NCBI GenBank assembly: GCA_003164045.1
Contig: PLRU01000082.1
Span: forward strand, 42,245-106,244
Length of the DNA stretch: 64,000 nucleotides
Reading direction: 5' to 3'
Source: Candidatus Lustribacter telmatis
GTDB lineage: Bacteria; Vulcanimicrobiota; Vulcanimicrobiia; Vulcanimicrobiales; Vulcanimicrobiaceae
A model generated the notes under the pieces. The model was not told the DNA's origin, searched no databases, and saw only the letters and a list, made by a program, of their open reading frames with translations. Shown piece after piece: positions 43,558 to 51,364 of the stretch. The translations under genes and the position numbers were made by a program. The stretch's first letter is position 1, and each line of letters starts with the position of its first letter.

Positions 43558-45180
43558 ATGTCGAGCCTAGGGGGCCGATCTGCGGCGGACGAAACGCGAA
43601 ATATGAGCTCCGGCAGGCGATCGTGGATCGGGTTTACGACGATGTGCCTGGGGATGTTCATGGCGATCTTGGACATCCAGATCGTCGCGGCCGCGTTGCC
43701 GCGCATCGCGACGTCGCTGCATACGCCGCTCGACGAACTGAGTTGGGTTCAGACCGCATACTTGATCACCGAGGTGATCGGGATCGCGCTCAGCGGCCGC
43801 CTCGCGCGCGCTGCCTCAACGCGCTGGCTCTTTGCCGCCGCCTCGCTCGGCTTCGTGTTAACCAGCCTCGGCTGCGGTCTCTCGCACGACTACGTCTCGC
43901 TCATCGTCTGGCGAACGCTGCAAGGGTTCTGCGCCGGCACGATCGTTCCGACCGTCTTTGCCGCCGGGTACAAGCTGTTTCCCAAGGCGTTGCACGCGCG
44001 CGCGATTTTGATTGCCGGTGCGCTCGCGATGCTCGCACCCTCGATCGGCCCGCTGCTCGGCGGCTTTGTGGCCGAAAAGCTGGCCTGGAATTGGCTCTTT
44101 TTCATCAACATCCCGATCGGACTTGCGATCACGATCGTCGTTGCCACGATCGTCCGCGTCGACAAAGCGGATCGCTCGGCGTGGCGCTCCGTCGATGTCG
44201 TTGCGTTTGCGGCCCTCGCGATTTGTCTTGGGTCACTGCAAACGCTTCTGAAGGTTGCGCCCGAGGATCACTGGGCCGCCGGGCGCGACTATGCGTTGCT
44301 GCTGGCAATGGTTGGGGCCGGGTCGCTTTGCATCCGGCGATGCATGCACACGCCCGAAGCGCTGGTCGATTTCGCCCCGCTGCGCACGTTTGGCTTCTCG
44401 GTTGCGTGCGTCTTCAATTTCATTTTAGGCATTGGGCTCTACGGCTCGATCTATCTCTTGCCGCTGTTCCTCGGTTTCGTGCGATTCCACACGCCGCTCG
44501 AGATCGGCGAGATCATGACCGTCATGGGCGCCTCGCAGCTTGTCGCCGCACCGCTCGCGACATATGCCGATCGCCGGCTGCCGGCGCACTGGGTCGTCGC
44601 GATCGGCTTCGGGCTCTTCGCCGCAGGCTCGTTCGCCAACGCGTTTCAAACGCCGACGACGGACTTCACCGGTTTGATCGTACCGCAAATCTTGCGCGGC
44701 GCCGCGTTGCTGTTCTGTATCTTGCCGGTTACCAACGTAGCATTGGACGAATTGCCCTCCGGGGCGTTGGCAAACGCGAGCGGGCTGCTCAATTTCATGC
44801 GCAATGTCGGCGGTGCCGTGGGAATCGGCATCGTCGACACGATCGTCAACGTTCGCCCGCACGACATCGCGACGCGCGTGTTGAACGAGCTGGTTGCGGG
44901 TAAGGCCGCTATGGCCGCATTCGTCGGCGTGCCGAAGGATCTGCTGGCCGGAATCGATCTCGCGCATGCGGATCCCGATGACATGACCTTCGTCAAGCCG
45001 ATCATCGCCCGCGCCGCGGCGACGATTGCATTTAACGAGGCGTGGCTGGTGATCGGAGGGCTTTTCGTGTTCGCACTCGTGCTCGTTCCGTTCCTCCGCC
45101 GGGCCTCACCCGGGCTCCCGCACGAATCGGAATCCGTTCTTGAAAGGCTCGCTCACGATGTTCCGTCTGCCATTTCGTAA
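43558..45180 (+). CDS. DHA2-type MFS transporter, 14 TM (EmrB-like)
   Basis: This major facilitator exporter of about 540 residues has fourteen predicted helices, in the DHA2/EmrB-QacA group: MFMAILDIQIVAAALPRI, WVQTAYLITEVIG, GLLNFMRNVGGAVG. The start could be ATG at 43558 or 43603; both leave the same transmembrane core. The frame is open further upstream, over the TTG start of the divergent synthase, but this is probably not translated. Position suggests export of a polyketide or of a toxic compound. Its end overlaps the next gene by 23 bases. Confidence 0.87.
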   Translation: MSSLGGRSAADETRNMSSGRRSWIGFTTMCLGMFMAILDIQIVAAALPRIATSLHTPLDELSWVQTAYLITEVIGIALSGRLARAASTRWLFAAASLGFVLTSLGCGLSHDYVSLIVWRTLQGFCAGTIVPTVFAAGYKLFPKALHARAILIAGALAMLAPSIGPLLGGFVAEKLAWNWLFFINIPIGLAITIVVATIVRVDKADRSAWRSVDVVAFAALAICLGSLQTLLKVAPEDHWAAGRDYALLLAMVGAGSLCIRRCMHTPEALVDFAPLRTFGFSVACVFNFILGIGLYGSIYLLPLFLGFVRFHTPLEIGEIMTVMGASQLVAAPLATYADRRLPAHWVVAIGFGLFAAGSFANAFQTPTTDFTGLIVPQILRGAALLFCILPVTNVALDELPSGALANASGLLNFMRNVGGAVGIGIVDTIVNVRPHDIATRVLNELVAGKAAMAAFVGVPKDLLAGIDLAHADPDDMTFVKPIIARAAATIAFNEAWLVIGGLFVFALVLVPFLRRASPGLPHESESVLERLAHDVPSAIS

Positions 45181-45685
45181 GCTCGCGTTTGTTCTGGCCG
45201 TCGCTCTTGCATATGCGGGTGCCGCGCCCGCGAGTGCGGCCGGCTTGCCGCGCCTCGAAGCCGACGCACTGGGCGGCAATCACGTCGTGCTGCCGACGGA
45301 TGCGGCAGGGAAGCCGCTCGTGCTGCTGCTCGCGTTTACGCCGGAATCGGAAACCCAATTGAAATCGTGGTCGCGCAAGTTGTTGAACGATAACGTAGCG
45401 CGCGGCGCCGTTGTCTACGTCGTCGTTGTAGCAGCGAAAACGGCCTTCGTCTCGCGCGGTCACGTGCGTAAGATGGTCGAAGGCGCCGCCGTCGGCAGCA
45501 AGGATCAGATCAACAGCAACGTGCTCGTCACGTTCAACGGAGACGGCTGGCTCACGCTGGTACCGCCCGGAGACAAGCACTCCGCCGGCGTCGTGGTCTG
45601 CGACGCCGCCGGTAACATCGTGTACGCGAAGCGCGTTCCGTACTCCGACGCCGCTCTCGCCGACGTCGAACGGGCCGCTAAGTAG
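45158..45685 (+). CDS. Secreted thioredoxin-fold-like protein, no CxxC
   Basis: This protein of about 175 residues has a signal peptide (LAFVLAVALAYAGAAPASA). The mature part has alternating strands and helices resembling a thioredoxin-like fold (PLVLLLAFTPESETQLKSW, AVVYVVVVAAKTAFVSR, VVVCDAAGNIVYAKRVPYS), but no CxxC motif. I do not recognise a named family. It starts inside the MFS gene, so it is probably translated with it. The function is unknown; a periplasmic accessory to the exporter is possible. Confidence 0.65.
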   Translation: MFRLPFRKLAFVLAVALAYAGAAPASAAGLPRLEADALGGNHVVLPTDAAGKPLVLLLAFTPESETQLKSWSRKLLNDNVARGAVVYVVVVAAKTAFVSRGHVRKMVEGAAVGSKDQINSNVLVTFNGDGWLTLVPPGDKHSAGVVVCDAAGNIVYAKRVPYSDAALADVERAAK

Positions 45686-45758
45686 GATCGAACGTTAGCC
45701 GTTCACGAGATGCAAGAGCTCGCGCGAAAACTCGAGAAAGATCTCCAGATCGTGGCCT

Positions 45759-46361
45759 TCAAACATGCTCCGTGCGCACGTCCGTCGTCAGGGCGACGAA
45801 CAGCAGTTCCTTGAGGAGTGCGACCTCGCGCGTCCAGTCGCTCTCTCCGTAGCGATGATAGCCGAACATCACGAACCCGCGCAGTGCTGCGAGCACGAGG
45901 AGTCGTGCCGAACGAATCTGTTGCGGCGGCGCACCCGTTGCGCTGAACGCATCGTGCCACTTCTGATCGAGCAGCGCCTGACTGCGATCGATTTCAGTTG
46001 CCACCCAACGGCGCACGGCGACGTCTTTGAGATTGCCGAGCGAGAGTTGGATGAGCGCCGTGTAGTTCGGGCTGCGGAAATACTCCCAATAGCGGTCGAC
46101 CGCGGCGTTGACGCGTTCGCGCGTCGTTTCGCCGGGATAGGCCACCGGCAGCGCCATGAGTTCCGCCGTCGTTTCGTCGACGACCGCACGAAGCAGCGCC
46201 AGGCGATTCGGAAAGTGGTGCTGGAACGCGCCGCGCGTCAGGCCGGCCCGCGCCGAGACTCCGGTCGAAGTGAGGGCGGCATAGCCCCCTTCGCACAGCA
46301 GCGCGATCGCGATGTCGAGGAGCTTCCGGCGCGTCGCGAGGGCTTGCTCGTCACGGGTCAT
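45759..46361 (-). CDS. TetR/AcrR family repressor
   Basis: This 200-residue regulator has an N-terminal helix-turn-helix (TSTGVSARAGLTRGAFQHHFPNR) and a helical ligand-binding C-terminal domain typical of TetR proteins (TetR_C family 6-like). It is divergent from the second Rieske oxygenase gene. An 18-base operator-like palindrome lies between them at 46371-46388, so it very probably represses the Rieske operon and itself. The ligand is likely a substrate or intermediate of that pathway. Confidence 0.9.
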   Translation of the reverse strand: MTRDEQALATRRKLLDIAIALLCEGGYAALTSTGVSARAGLTRGAFQHHFPNRLALLRAVVDETTAELMALPVAYPGETTRERVNAAVDRYWEYFRSPNYTALIQLSLGNLKDVAVRRWVATEIDRSQALLDQKWHDAFSATGAPPQQIRSARLLVLAALRGFVMFGYHRYGESDWTREVALLKELLFVALTTDVRTEHV

Positions 46362-46367
46362 AGTGGT

Positions 46368-46396
46368 TTGACATTCACCAGTGAATGTGATATTCC
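46368..46396 (+). promoter_or_regulatory. Promoter with TetR-type operator upstream of the Rieske operon
   Basis: TTGACA and, 17 bases on, TATTCC. Between and over them lies the palindrome ACATTCAC-CA-GTGAATGT (46371-46388), with perfect eight-base arms. The operator covers the spacer, where repressor binding would block RNA polymerase. It lies in the gap between the divergent tetR-type gene and the Rieske gene. Confidence 0.7.
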
Positions 46397-46436
46397 GGTG
46401 TCAGGAAAACCTTCGGCCGTCGCCGGTAGTGTTCGT

Positions 46437-47624
46437 ATGAAAGCGGTTTTCATGAGCATCGCTGCACATCCCCGGGTCAAACAACGTCGCAACGACTTTG
46501 ATTTCACGTCAGCCGGCCCGGACAGTCCCGGCGGCAAACTGTTGCGACGCTCGTGGCAACCGGTCTATATCTCGGAAAAGCTCAAGGCCGGATCGCTCGT
46601 GCCGCTCCACGTGTTTGGTGAGCGGTTCACGCTCTATCGCGGGGAATCCGGTGCCGCGCATCTGGTCGGTTTTCGCTGTGCGCATCGGCGCACGCAGCTG
46701 TCGGTGGGCTGGGTCCGCGGCGACGACGTGCAATGCCTCTACCACGGATGGACGTACGACGCGTCGGGAGCGTGCACGGCGCGGCCCGGTGAACGGCCGC
46801 CGGGTCCGTGCGCGACGGCGAGCATTCCGTCGTATCCGGTGCGCGAACATCTCGGCTTGATCTTCGTCTACTTGGGCGAAGGCGAACCGCCCGAACTTCC
46901 GTTTAGCGGCTTTTCGCGGCCCGGCATCATCACGAACATGTCGTTCGAAATGCCCTGCAATTGGTGGCAGTCGTACGAAAACGTCTTCGACGAAGCGCAT
47001 GCCGCGTTCGTTCACTCGCGCAGCGGTTCACATGCCGACCTCGGGCGCGGCGCCGAAGTCGAGACCGAGATCACCGAAACCGCTTACGGCTTCGACCGCA
47101 ACACGTGGGTCGGCGACGGACCCCGGCGCGTGTGCCTGTATCCGTTTCCGAACCACATGCGCCTCTACATCGGGCGCGTCAAGGGGCTGGCGAACGACGG
47201 CCCCTGGCTGGAAGCCTTCCTTTCGCACATTCCCTCGCACGACGAACATCACACCGTCCATATGGCGATCCTCATCCCGCTCGTCGGCACCGACGCCGAG
47301 GACTATCGCGAGAAGCAGGTTGCCATCCGCGCACGCATCGAGGGGGCCGAGCCGGTAGACGAGGTCGCGCGCGACATCCTCGCCGGCAGGCGGACGCTGG
47401 ACGACGTCCTCGATCATCCGTTGCTCCTCCAGGTCGAAGATGCGGTTGCGCAAGGCGCGCAGGGCCCGCTTTACGATCGCACCGACGAACTGCTCGGCCG
47501 TACCGATATCGGGGTCTCGCGTTTGCGTCGCGTGTTCGAGCGTGAATTGGGCGCAATTTCCTCAGGTGGAACGACGAAAACATGGAACTACGCCAACCAA
47601 CCTGATCCCTCACAAGGATTCTGA
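46437..47624 (+). CDS. Rieske non-heme iron oxygenase
   Basis: This second ring-hydroxylating-type oxygenase has about 395 residues, and differs from the one at 28.7 kb. Rieske ligands are CAHR and CLYHGW. The iron site is ENVFDEAHAAFVH. I chose the first ATG inside the gap after tetR (MKAVFMS); ATG at 46452 is equally possible. The frame is open upstream across the tetR gene but this is a shadow. The protein ends where the thiamine-diphosphate enzyme begins, and the two form an operon with a LivK-type gene. Confidence 0.88.
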   Translation: MKAVFMSIAAHPRVKQRRNDFDFTSAGPDSPGGKLLRRSWQPVYISEKLKAGSLVPLHVFGERFTLYRGESGAAHLVGFRCAHRRTQLSVGWVRGDDVQCLYHGWTYDASGACTARPGERPPGPCATASIPSYPVREHLGLIFVYLGEGEPPELPFSGFSRPGIITNMSFEMPCNWWQSYENVFDEAHAAFVHSRSGSHADLGRGAEVETEITETAYGFDRNTWVGDGPRRVCLYPFPNHMRLYIGRVKGLANDGPWLEAFLSHIPSHDEHHTVHMAILIPLVGTDAEDYREKQVAIRARIEGAEPVDEVARDILAGRRTLDDVLDHPLLLQVEDAVAQGAQGPLYDRTDELLGRTDIGVSRLRRVFERELGAISSGGTTKTWNYANQPDPSQGF

Positions 47625-49273
47625 TCATCAAAACTGCTGATGCAATCGCCCGCGTCCTGCGCGACGAGGGCGTGGATACACTTGTCTGTTATCCGCGAAA
47701 TCCGCTGATCGATCCGTGCGTCCAAGCGGGACTGCGTCCGGTCATTTGCCGCGCTGAGCGAACCGGCGTGCACATCGCCGATGGGATTAGCCGCGCGTCG
47801 AACGGTCGCAAGATCGGCGTGTTCGCACCGCAAGGCGGACCCGGTATCGAGAACTCGTTTCCCGGCGTCGCGCAGTCGTTCTCCGACGCGACGCCGATCC
47901 TGATCTTGGCCGGCCCGAATCACGCGCGCCGCTATACTCCGCCGGGATTCAGCGCCGTCGACAACTTCGCGCACGTGACGGCTTGGGCATGTCCGATCGA
48001 TGATCCGAAACGCGTGTGGGAAGTAATGCGTCGCGCGTTCCATCAGCTCCGCAACGGCAAGCGCGGTCCCGTGTTGCTGGAACTCGTCGGCGACGTTGCA
48101 TCTGCCGACTGCGGCGAGTACGATTACCAACCCGCCAAGACCGTGCGCAGCGCGCCGGATCCGCGCGACGTCCGCGCCGCTGCGGACGTGCTGTTATCGG
48201 CGAAGAATCCGGTCATTCACGCAGGCGCCGGCATCCTGTGGGCCGAGGCGACTCCGGCACTCGTGCGACTCTCCGAACTGCTGCAAATTCCGGTGCTCAC
48301 CACGAACACCGGGAAGAGCGGATTTCCCGAAGATCATCCGCTCTCACTCGGCGCGATGGTGGTATCCGGACCGCAAGCCGCGTTCGCGTTCCTCGCCGAT
48401 TCCGATTGCCTCTTTGCCGCCGGATCGAGCCTGACGCGCACGCCATGGGGTCCGCAAGTGAAGCCCGGCAAGCGCGTCGTGCATCTCACCAACAATGCCG
48501 GCGACATCAGTAAAGAATTCGCGACCGAAGTTGCGATGCTCGGCGACGCCGCACTCGGGCTCGAAGCGCTGATCGAAGCGATCGGCGACCGGCGTCGTCC
48601 GAAGTCGGATGTCGTCGAACGCGTCGCGGCCTTGAAGGCGTCCTGGCGCGCTGAGTTCGCGGCCGACTTCGCCTCCGACGAAGTGCCGATCAATCATTAC
48701 CGTATCTTGCGCGACTTGCATTCGCGCGTCGATCCGCAAAGGACGATCCTCACCCACGAAGCGGGCAGCCCGCGCGAACAAGCCGTGCCGTTCTGGCCCA
48801 GCGTCGTTCCGCGCGACTATCTGGGTTGGGGCAAATCGACCCAGCTCGGCGCCGGTCTCGGTATGATCATGGGCGCGAAGATCGCGCAGCCCGAGAAGCT
48901 CTGCATCAACCTGATGGGCGACGCGTCGATCGGGATGGTCGGCATGGATATCGAAACCGCGGTGCGCAGTAAGCTCGGCATCCTCACCCTCGTCTTCAAC
49001 AACGGCGTGATGTACGGCGAGAAGGTCGGCTTGGAAGAAGCAACGGCAAAGTTCGACGCGCTTTCGCTCGGCGGCGATTACCGCACCGTGGCGGCGGGCC
49101 TCGGCGCTTGGTCGGCGCGCGTCGAGCGGGCCGATGCGTTTCTACCCGCGCTCGACGAAGCACTCGCCATCGTCAAAACGGGCCGTCCCGCGCTGATCGA
49201 AATTATGGCCAAGAACGAGACGCACTTATCGCGCCCGCCGTTCACTTCCACCCCGGAGGCATCACGCGCATGA
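47621..49273 (+). CDS. Thiamine diphosphate-dependent enzyme (acetolactate-synthase-like), probable CTG start
   Basis: This is a 550-residue ThDP enzyme of the acetolactate synthase/benzoylformate decarboxylase superfamily. The Pyr domain carries the catalytic Glu (E46 in RAERTGVHIADG), the middle domain and the PP domain follow, with the ThDP motif GDASIGMVGMD ... LVFNNGVMYG. The conserved first helix (TADAIARVLRDEGVDTL) lies upstream of the first ATG/GTG/TTG, so the real start must be non-canonical. CTG at 47621 fits best: it yields MIIKTADAIARVL and overlaps the Rieske stop (CTGA), with AAGGA just before. A GTG at 47672 would cut the helix. Substrate is unknown. Confidence 0.85.
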   Translation: MIIKTADAIARVLRDEGVDTLVCYPRNPLIDPCVQAGLRPVICRAERTGVHIADGISRASNGRKIGVFAPQGGPGIENSFPGVAQSFSDATPILILAGPNHARRYTPPGFSAVDNFAHVTAWACPIDDPKRVWEVMRRAFHQLRNGKRGPVLLELVGDVASADCGEYDYQPAKTVRSAPDPRDVRAAADVLLSAKNPVIHAGAGILWAEATPALVRLSELLQIPVLTTNTGKSGFPEDHPLSLGAMVVSGPQAAFAFLADSDCLFAAGSSLTRTPWGPQVKPGKRVVHLTNNAGDISKEFATEVAMLGDAALGLEALIEAIGDRRRPKSDVVERVAALKASWRAEFAADFASDEVPINHYRILRDLHSRVDPQRTILTHEAGSPREQAVPFWPSVVPRDYLGWGKSTQLGAGLGMIMGAKIAQPEKLCINLMGDASIGMVGMDIETAVRSKLGILTLVFNNGVMYGEKVGLEEATAKFDALSLGGDYRTVAAGLGAWSARVERADAFLPALDEALAIVKTGRPALIEIMAKNETHLSRPPFTSTPEASRA

Positions 49274-50457
49274 AATTCGGCACGCGGCTCATCACCGCCG
49301 GAGCGATCGCAACCCTCCTCGCGTCCGTTGGATTCGGTCGCGCGGTGGGGCTCGCTGCGGACCCCGTTGAGGTCCCCGTCGTCATCTCGCAAACCGGACA
49401 GGGCGCCTTTCTCGGCGCTCAGTTGCGCCAAGGGATGGAGCTCGCCGAAGCGCTTACGAACAAGATGGGCGGCATCGGCGGCCGGCCGCTCAAGCTCGTG
49501 TTCTACGATGACCAGACCAGTCCGCAAGTCGCCATTCAACTCTTCAACGGCTTTGCGGCGAAACACGCGAGCGTCGTTCTCGGTCCGGCCTTTACCGCGC
49601 CGTGTCTCGCGGCCGCGCAAATCGTGCTGAGCAACGGACCGGTGGAGCTGTGCTCGTCACCGGCGTTGCATCCCGCCCACGGCTCGTACCTGTTCAGCAT
49701 GACCCCGGGTGTCAACGACTACATCGGGGTCACGGTGCGGTATTTCCGTCTCCACGGCTGGAACCGCATCGGTCTCATCACCTCAGCCGACGCCACCGGC
49801 CAAGACGTCGAACGCAACCTTACCGCCGTATTGAATCTTCCGGAAAACCACGATCTGAAGTTGGTCGAATCCGACCGCTTCGCTTTGGGCGACATCAATG
49901 TAGCGGCGCAAATGGCCCGGCTGCGAACCGCGAATTGCGATGCGATCATCGCGTGGACGACGGGCGCTCCGTGGGGCACGCTGCTGCATGGCATCAACGA
50001 TGCGGGGCTGACCGTGCCGATCGCCGGCTCACCCGGCGACATGGTAAACGGGCAGATGGAACAATACGCCAGCATACTCCCGAAGGTGTTGCTCTTCGCC
50101 GGTCTCAACGGCATGGTTCGCAACGCCTTGCGCCCGGGCCCCGTCCTCGATGCGCAGAAGGCGTACTATGCAGCGCTCGATGCCGCGCACGTGCGCGGAG
50201 ATTTCGGCGACCTCATTCCCTGGGACGCGACGATGATCGTCGTGAACGCACTGCGTCATTTCGGACCCGACGCGACCGCCGATCAAGTTCGAAGCTACAT
50301 TCTGGGATTGCATGGATGGTCGGGAGTCGAAGGCGTCTATGATTTCGGCGATCGCGAGCAGCGCGGCGTGGGCCAAAACGCCCTCTTCATTGCGACGTGG
50401 AATCCCGCAAAAAAAGACTGGATCGCGCTGAGCCGGCCGGGCGGCTATTTGAAGTAA
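49270..50457 (+). CDS. LivK-type periplasmic binding protein
   Basis: This 395-residue binding protein has a signal peptide (ITAGAIATLLASVGFGRAVGLA). It shares landmarks with the LivK-type protein at 30 kb: GGIGGRPLKLVFYDD, SPQVAIQLFN, and the Cys pair C-x15-C (APCLAAAQ and VELCSSP). The start is preceded by GGAGG and overlaps the ThDP-enzyme stop by ATGA. It is the third gene of the Rieske-ThDP operon under the TetR operator and probably binds the substrate of those enzymes. No permease is adjacent. Confidence 0.88.
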   Translation: MKFGTRLITAGAIATLLASVGFGRAVGLAADPVEVPVVISQTGQGAFLGAQLRQGMELAEALTNKMGGIGGRPLKLVFYDDQTSPQVAIQLFNGFAAKHASVVLGPAFTAPCLAAAQIVLSNGPVELCSSPALHPAHGSYLFSMTPGVNDYIGVTVRYFRLHGWNRIGLITSADATGQDVERNLTAVLNLPENHDLKLVESDRFALGDINVAAQMARLRTANCDAIIAWTTGAPWGTLLHGINDAGLTVPIAGSPGDMVNGQMEQYASILPKVLLFAGLNGMVRNALRPGPVLDAQKAYYAALDAAHVRGDFGDLIPWDATMIVVNALRHFGPDATADQVRSYILGLHGWSGVEGVYDFGDREQRGVGQNALFIATWNPAKKDWIALSRPGGYLK

Positions 50458-50469
50458 GGCTCAGTGCGG

Positions 50470-50499
50470 TTGACATAATACGATTTCGTATTATACGAT
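50470..50499 (+). promoter_or_regulatory. Promoter with palindromic operator upstream of the SRPBCC-marR pair
   Basis: TTGACA (50470-50475), an 18-base spacer, TACGAT (50494-50499). The palindrome ATAATACGA-TT-TCGTATTAT (50475-50494), with perfect nine-base arms, fills the spacer. The -10 box ends seven bases before the ATG at 50506, so the mRNA may be leaderless. MarR proteins commonly bind such sites, and one is encoded 430 bases downstream. Confidence 0.65.
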
Positions 50500-50505
50500 G
50501 CCGGT

Positions 50506-50943
50506 ATGTTAGCCCACGTTATCGTCGCCCTGACGATGCATTTCACGGCGCCGCGCGCGCAGGCGACGGCTGCTTTCGGCCCCGTCAGCGAATCGATCTG
50601 GGAGCCGGACTTCAAGCCCCAATTCGTTGCGCAGCCCGAACCGCAGCAAGCTGCCGGCGCGGTGTTCACGACGGGCTCGAAGGTGTGGCTCTTGCACGAT
50701 TACGATCCGGCGAAGGGCGTCGTGCAGTATGTGATCGTCGAGCCGAAGGCGCTCGTCGTTACCCTGACGATTCGCGTGGTCGATGCTCCCGGCGGTAGCG
50801 ATGCGACGATGACCTATGACCTGGTGCCGCTGAACGATGCCGGTGCGGCGCACGCCGAGGAGCTCCGGCAGCACGCGCGCGAGATGTCGGCCGAGATGCA
50901 GTCGGCGATCGCTGGGTACCTCGTCTCCCATCCGGGTTCGTGA
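50506..50943 (+). CDS. SRPBCC (START-like) family protein
   Basis: This 145-residue protein has the SRPBCC ligand-binding fold pattern: an opening strand (HFTAPRAQATAAFGPVSE), then PQQAAGAVFTTGSKVWLLHDYDP and long C-terminal helix (AEELRQHAREMSAEMQSAIAGYL). Members bind hydrophobic ligands, and some act as polyketide cyclases or chaperones. The ATG probably coincides with the transcription start. It is coupled by GTGA to the marR-type gene, so the two are likely to share ligand control. Confidence 0.75.
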   Translation: MLAHVIVALTMHFTAPRAQATAAFGPVSESIWEPDFKPQFVAQPEPQQAAGAVFTTGSKVWLLHDYDPAKGVVQYVIVEPKALVVTLTIRVVDAPGGSDATMTYDLVPLNDAGAAHAEELRQHAREMSAEMQSAIAGYLVSHPGS

Positions 50944-51362
50944 AGCCGCTGGTCGCAATTCCGAAGGTCGAGCGCGTCACGCACGCCGTCGCGCTCTATC
51001 TCGCCGGACGGACCGACCTCGACGTCAGCCAAGCCGAGGCGCACGTACTCGCCTACCTGCACGTGCATGGCGACGCGCGGATCAACGCCATCCATGCGGA
51101 GTTCGGCCACCGCCGATCGACGCTGACGAGCGTCCTCGACCGCCTCGAAGCCCGTGGTGCAATCAAGCGCGCGCCCGACGCCGGCAACCGGCGCTCGGTC
51201 GTGGTGTCCCTAACGCGCTCCGGGCGGACCCTGAGCGCTTGCGTGTACGATGCACTCCGCGACTTTGAGGAAACCGCCCTGCGCAACTGTCCGGCCACCG
51301 ATCTCGCAGCCTTCGCGCGAGTGATCGAGCGGTTGCGCCGGCCCGACGGCCTTTTGAAGTAG
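50940..51362 (+). CDS. MarR family transcriptional regulator
   Basis: This 140-residue winged-helix regulator has the MarR core: LDVSQAEAHVLAYLH, then HTH RINAIHAEFGHRRSTLTSVLDRLEARG and wing IKRAPDAGNRRSVVVSLT. The GTG start overlaps the SRPBCC gene stop (GTGA). It probably binds the palindrome in the promoter of this two-gene operon and represses itself until a ligand, perhaps one bound also by the SRPBCC protein, arrives. It converges with a quinone-oxidoreductase gene. Confidence 0.88.
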   Translation: MKPLVAIPKVERVTHAVALYLAGRTDLDVSQAEAHVLAYLHVHGDARINAIHAEFGHRRSTLTSVLDRLEARGAIKRAPDAGNRRSVVVSLTRSGRTLSACVYDALRDFEETALRNCPATDLAAFARVIERLRRPDGLLK

Positions 51363-51364
51363 GG

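Noticed and set aside
45765-46436. Upstream extension of the second Rieske gene across the TetR gene
   Set aside because: Antisense to a well-supported regulator and would leave no room for the promoter and operator.
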